Origin: Lachnospiraceae bacterium
GTDB taxonomy: Bacteria; Bacillota_A; Clostridia; Lachnospirales; Lachnospiraceae
NCBI GenBank assembly: GCA_017634255.1
Contig: JAGBNT010000064.1
Coordinates: 1-6,142 of the forward strand
Direction of reading: 5' to 3'
Length of the DNA: 6,142 nt
Under the pieces are notes generated by a model. It was given only the letters and a program-made list of their open reading frames with translations, did no database searches and was not told the origin of the DNA. The translations under genes and the position numbers were made by a program. Shown piece after piece: positions 5,858 to 6,142 of the stretch; positions within the stretch are counted from its first letter, which is position 1, and each line of letters opens with the position of its first letter.

Positions 5858-6142
5858 TTATGACCGCTTGCACTGAACGTCCTTTTCATATGCAAGCATT
5901 TCATCTACCCATTCGGTTCCCACAGGAGCGCCGTTGTCCTGGCAGAACTTATCCCAGACAAGACCGAAGGGGAAGGTCTTTACTTCCTCCTGCAGAGCCA
6001 TGAGCTCGGTAAATCTTGCCTCGTCCTGGAGCTGCTTTAACTTCTTGTTAGGAGAAAGCAGGGCATAGAGCATAGCCTTCTGGAAGTTTCTCATTCCGAC
6101 CGTCCAGGCGGAAACCCTGTTGATGGAGGCATCGAAGTAGTC
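5858..6142 (-). CDS. rhaA: L-rhamnose isomerase, C-terminal part (start outside window)
   Basis: Interconverts L-rhamnose and L-rhamnulose, the first intracellular step of rhamnose catabolism; a cytoplasmic, metal-dependent TIM-barrel enzyme. Ninety-four codons plus the TAA stop are visible, about the last fifth of a protein of some 420 residues. The frame is open to the right edge and reads DYFDASINRVSAWTVG before the first internal ATG at 6094, so that ATG is not the start. The segment resembles the end of E. coli RhaA as I recall it: FDASINR, a W followed by G-x-RN, ALLYALL-like ALLSPN, KQLQ, RFTE, KTFPFG, WD, and a tail AYEKDVQCKR. The identification rests on this remembered similarity but is consistent across the whole segment. 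The gene ends in a strong terminator. If other rha genes are present they would lie beyond the right edge; none is visible here. Confidence 0.93.
   Translation of the reverse strand, partial: DYFDASINRVSAWTVGMRNFQKAMLYALLSPNKKLKQLQDEARFTELMALQEEVKTFPFGLVWDKFCQDNGAPVGTEWVDEMLAYEKDVQCKRS

Noticed and set aside
5858..6094. A separate 78-residue small protein starting at the ATG at 6094
   Set aside because: The same frame stays open to the window edge and the upstream residues match the rhamnose isomerase family, so this is an internal Met of a longer gene.
1..6142. CRISPR array, tRNA, insertion sequence or phage remnant
   Set aside because: No spaced direct repeats, cloverleaf-like segments, transposase motifs or terminal inverted repeats were seen by eye. 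The window is densely filled with ordinary metabolic genes on one strand.

Overview
The window looks like a chromosomal stretch from a Bacillota organism, most likely class Clostridia and perhaps Lachnospiraceae. The reasons are a short methionine synthase without a reactivation domain, a class B sortase, a two-subunit acetolactate synthase of a type I associate with clostridia, and frequent AUA and AGA/AGG codons at moderate base composition. The taxonomic call is inference; there is no rRNA or other marker. All six recognised genes lie on the minus strand, so transcription runs from the high-coordinate end to the low-coordinate end. No mobile element, tRNA, rRNA or CRISPR array was seen, and no stretch over 300 bases lacks a gene.

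In transcription order: (1) the last 94 codons of rhaA, L-rhamnose isomerase, closed by a strong intrinsic terminator (5806-5842). (2) A class B sortase (4963-5790), whose extended -10 promoter abuts the terminator T-tract. (3) A promoter with near-consensus -35 and perfect -10 boxes (4924-4952) in the 46-base gap after the sortase. It drives a compact run: cobalamin-dependent methionine synthase (2409-4916), acetolactate synthase large subunit (799-2412, overlapping the previous gene by ATGA), its ACT-domain regulatory subunit (264-749), and miaA, a tRNA dimethylallyltransferase cut by the left window edge (1-256).

The methionine synthase would methylate homocysteine. The two acetolactate synthase subunits would make the first committed step to valine, leucine and isoleucine. 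MiaA modifies A37 of tRNAs reading U-starting codons. The run therefore mixes amino-acid synthesis and tRNA modification, and its close spacing argues for one transcript. No transcription stop was seen between the sortase and methionine synthase, so read-through from the sortase is possible.

The most unusual signal is at the two promoters. Upstream of both the sortase and the methionine synthase, TATAATA is followed by six bases and then the ATG, so TATAAT ends exactly seven bases before the start codon. Neither gene has a Shine-Dalgarno sequence. Transcription should begin at or within a base or so of the A of ATG, predicting leaderless mRNAs for two adjacent, functionally unrelated genes. 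Downstream, ilvB has a clear Shine-Dalgarno sequence, so the organism also uses ordinary initiation. I found no strong evidence for a wholly new multi-gene system; the leaderless architecture and the metH-ilvB coupling are the points worth checking.
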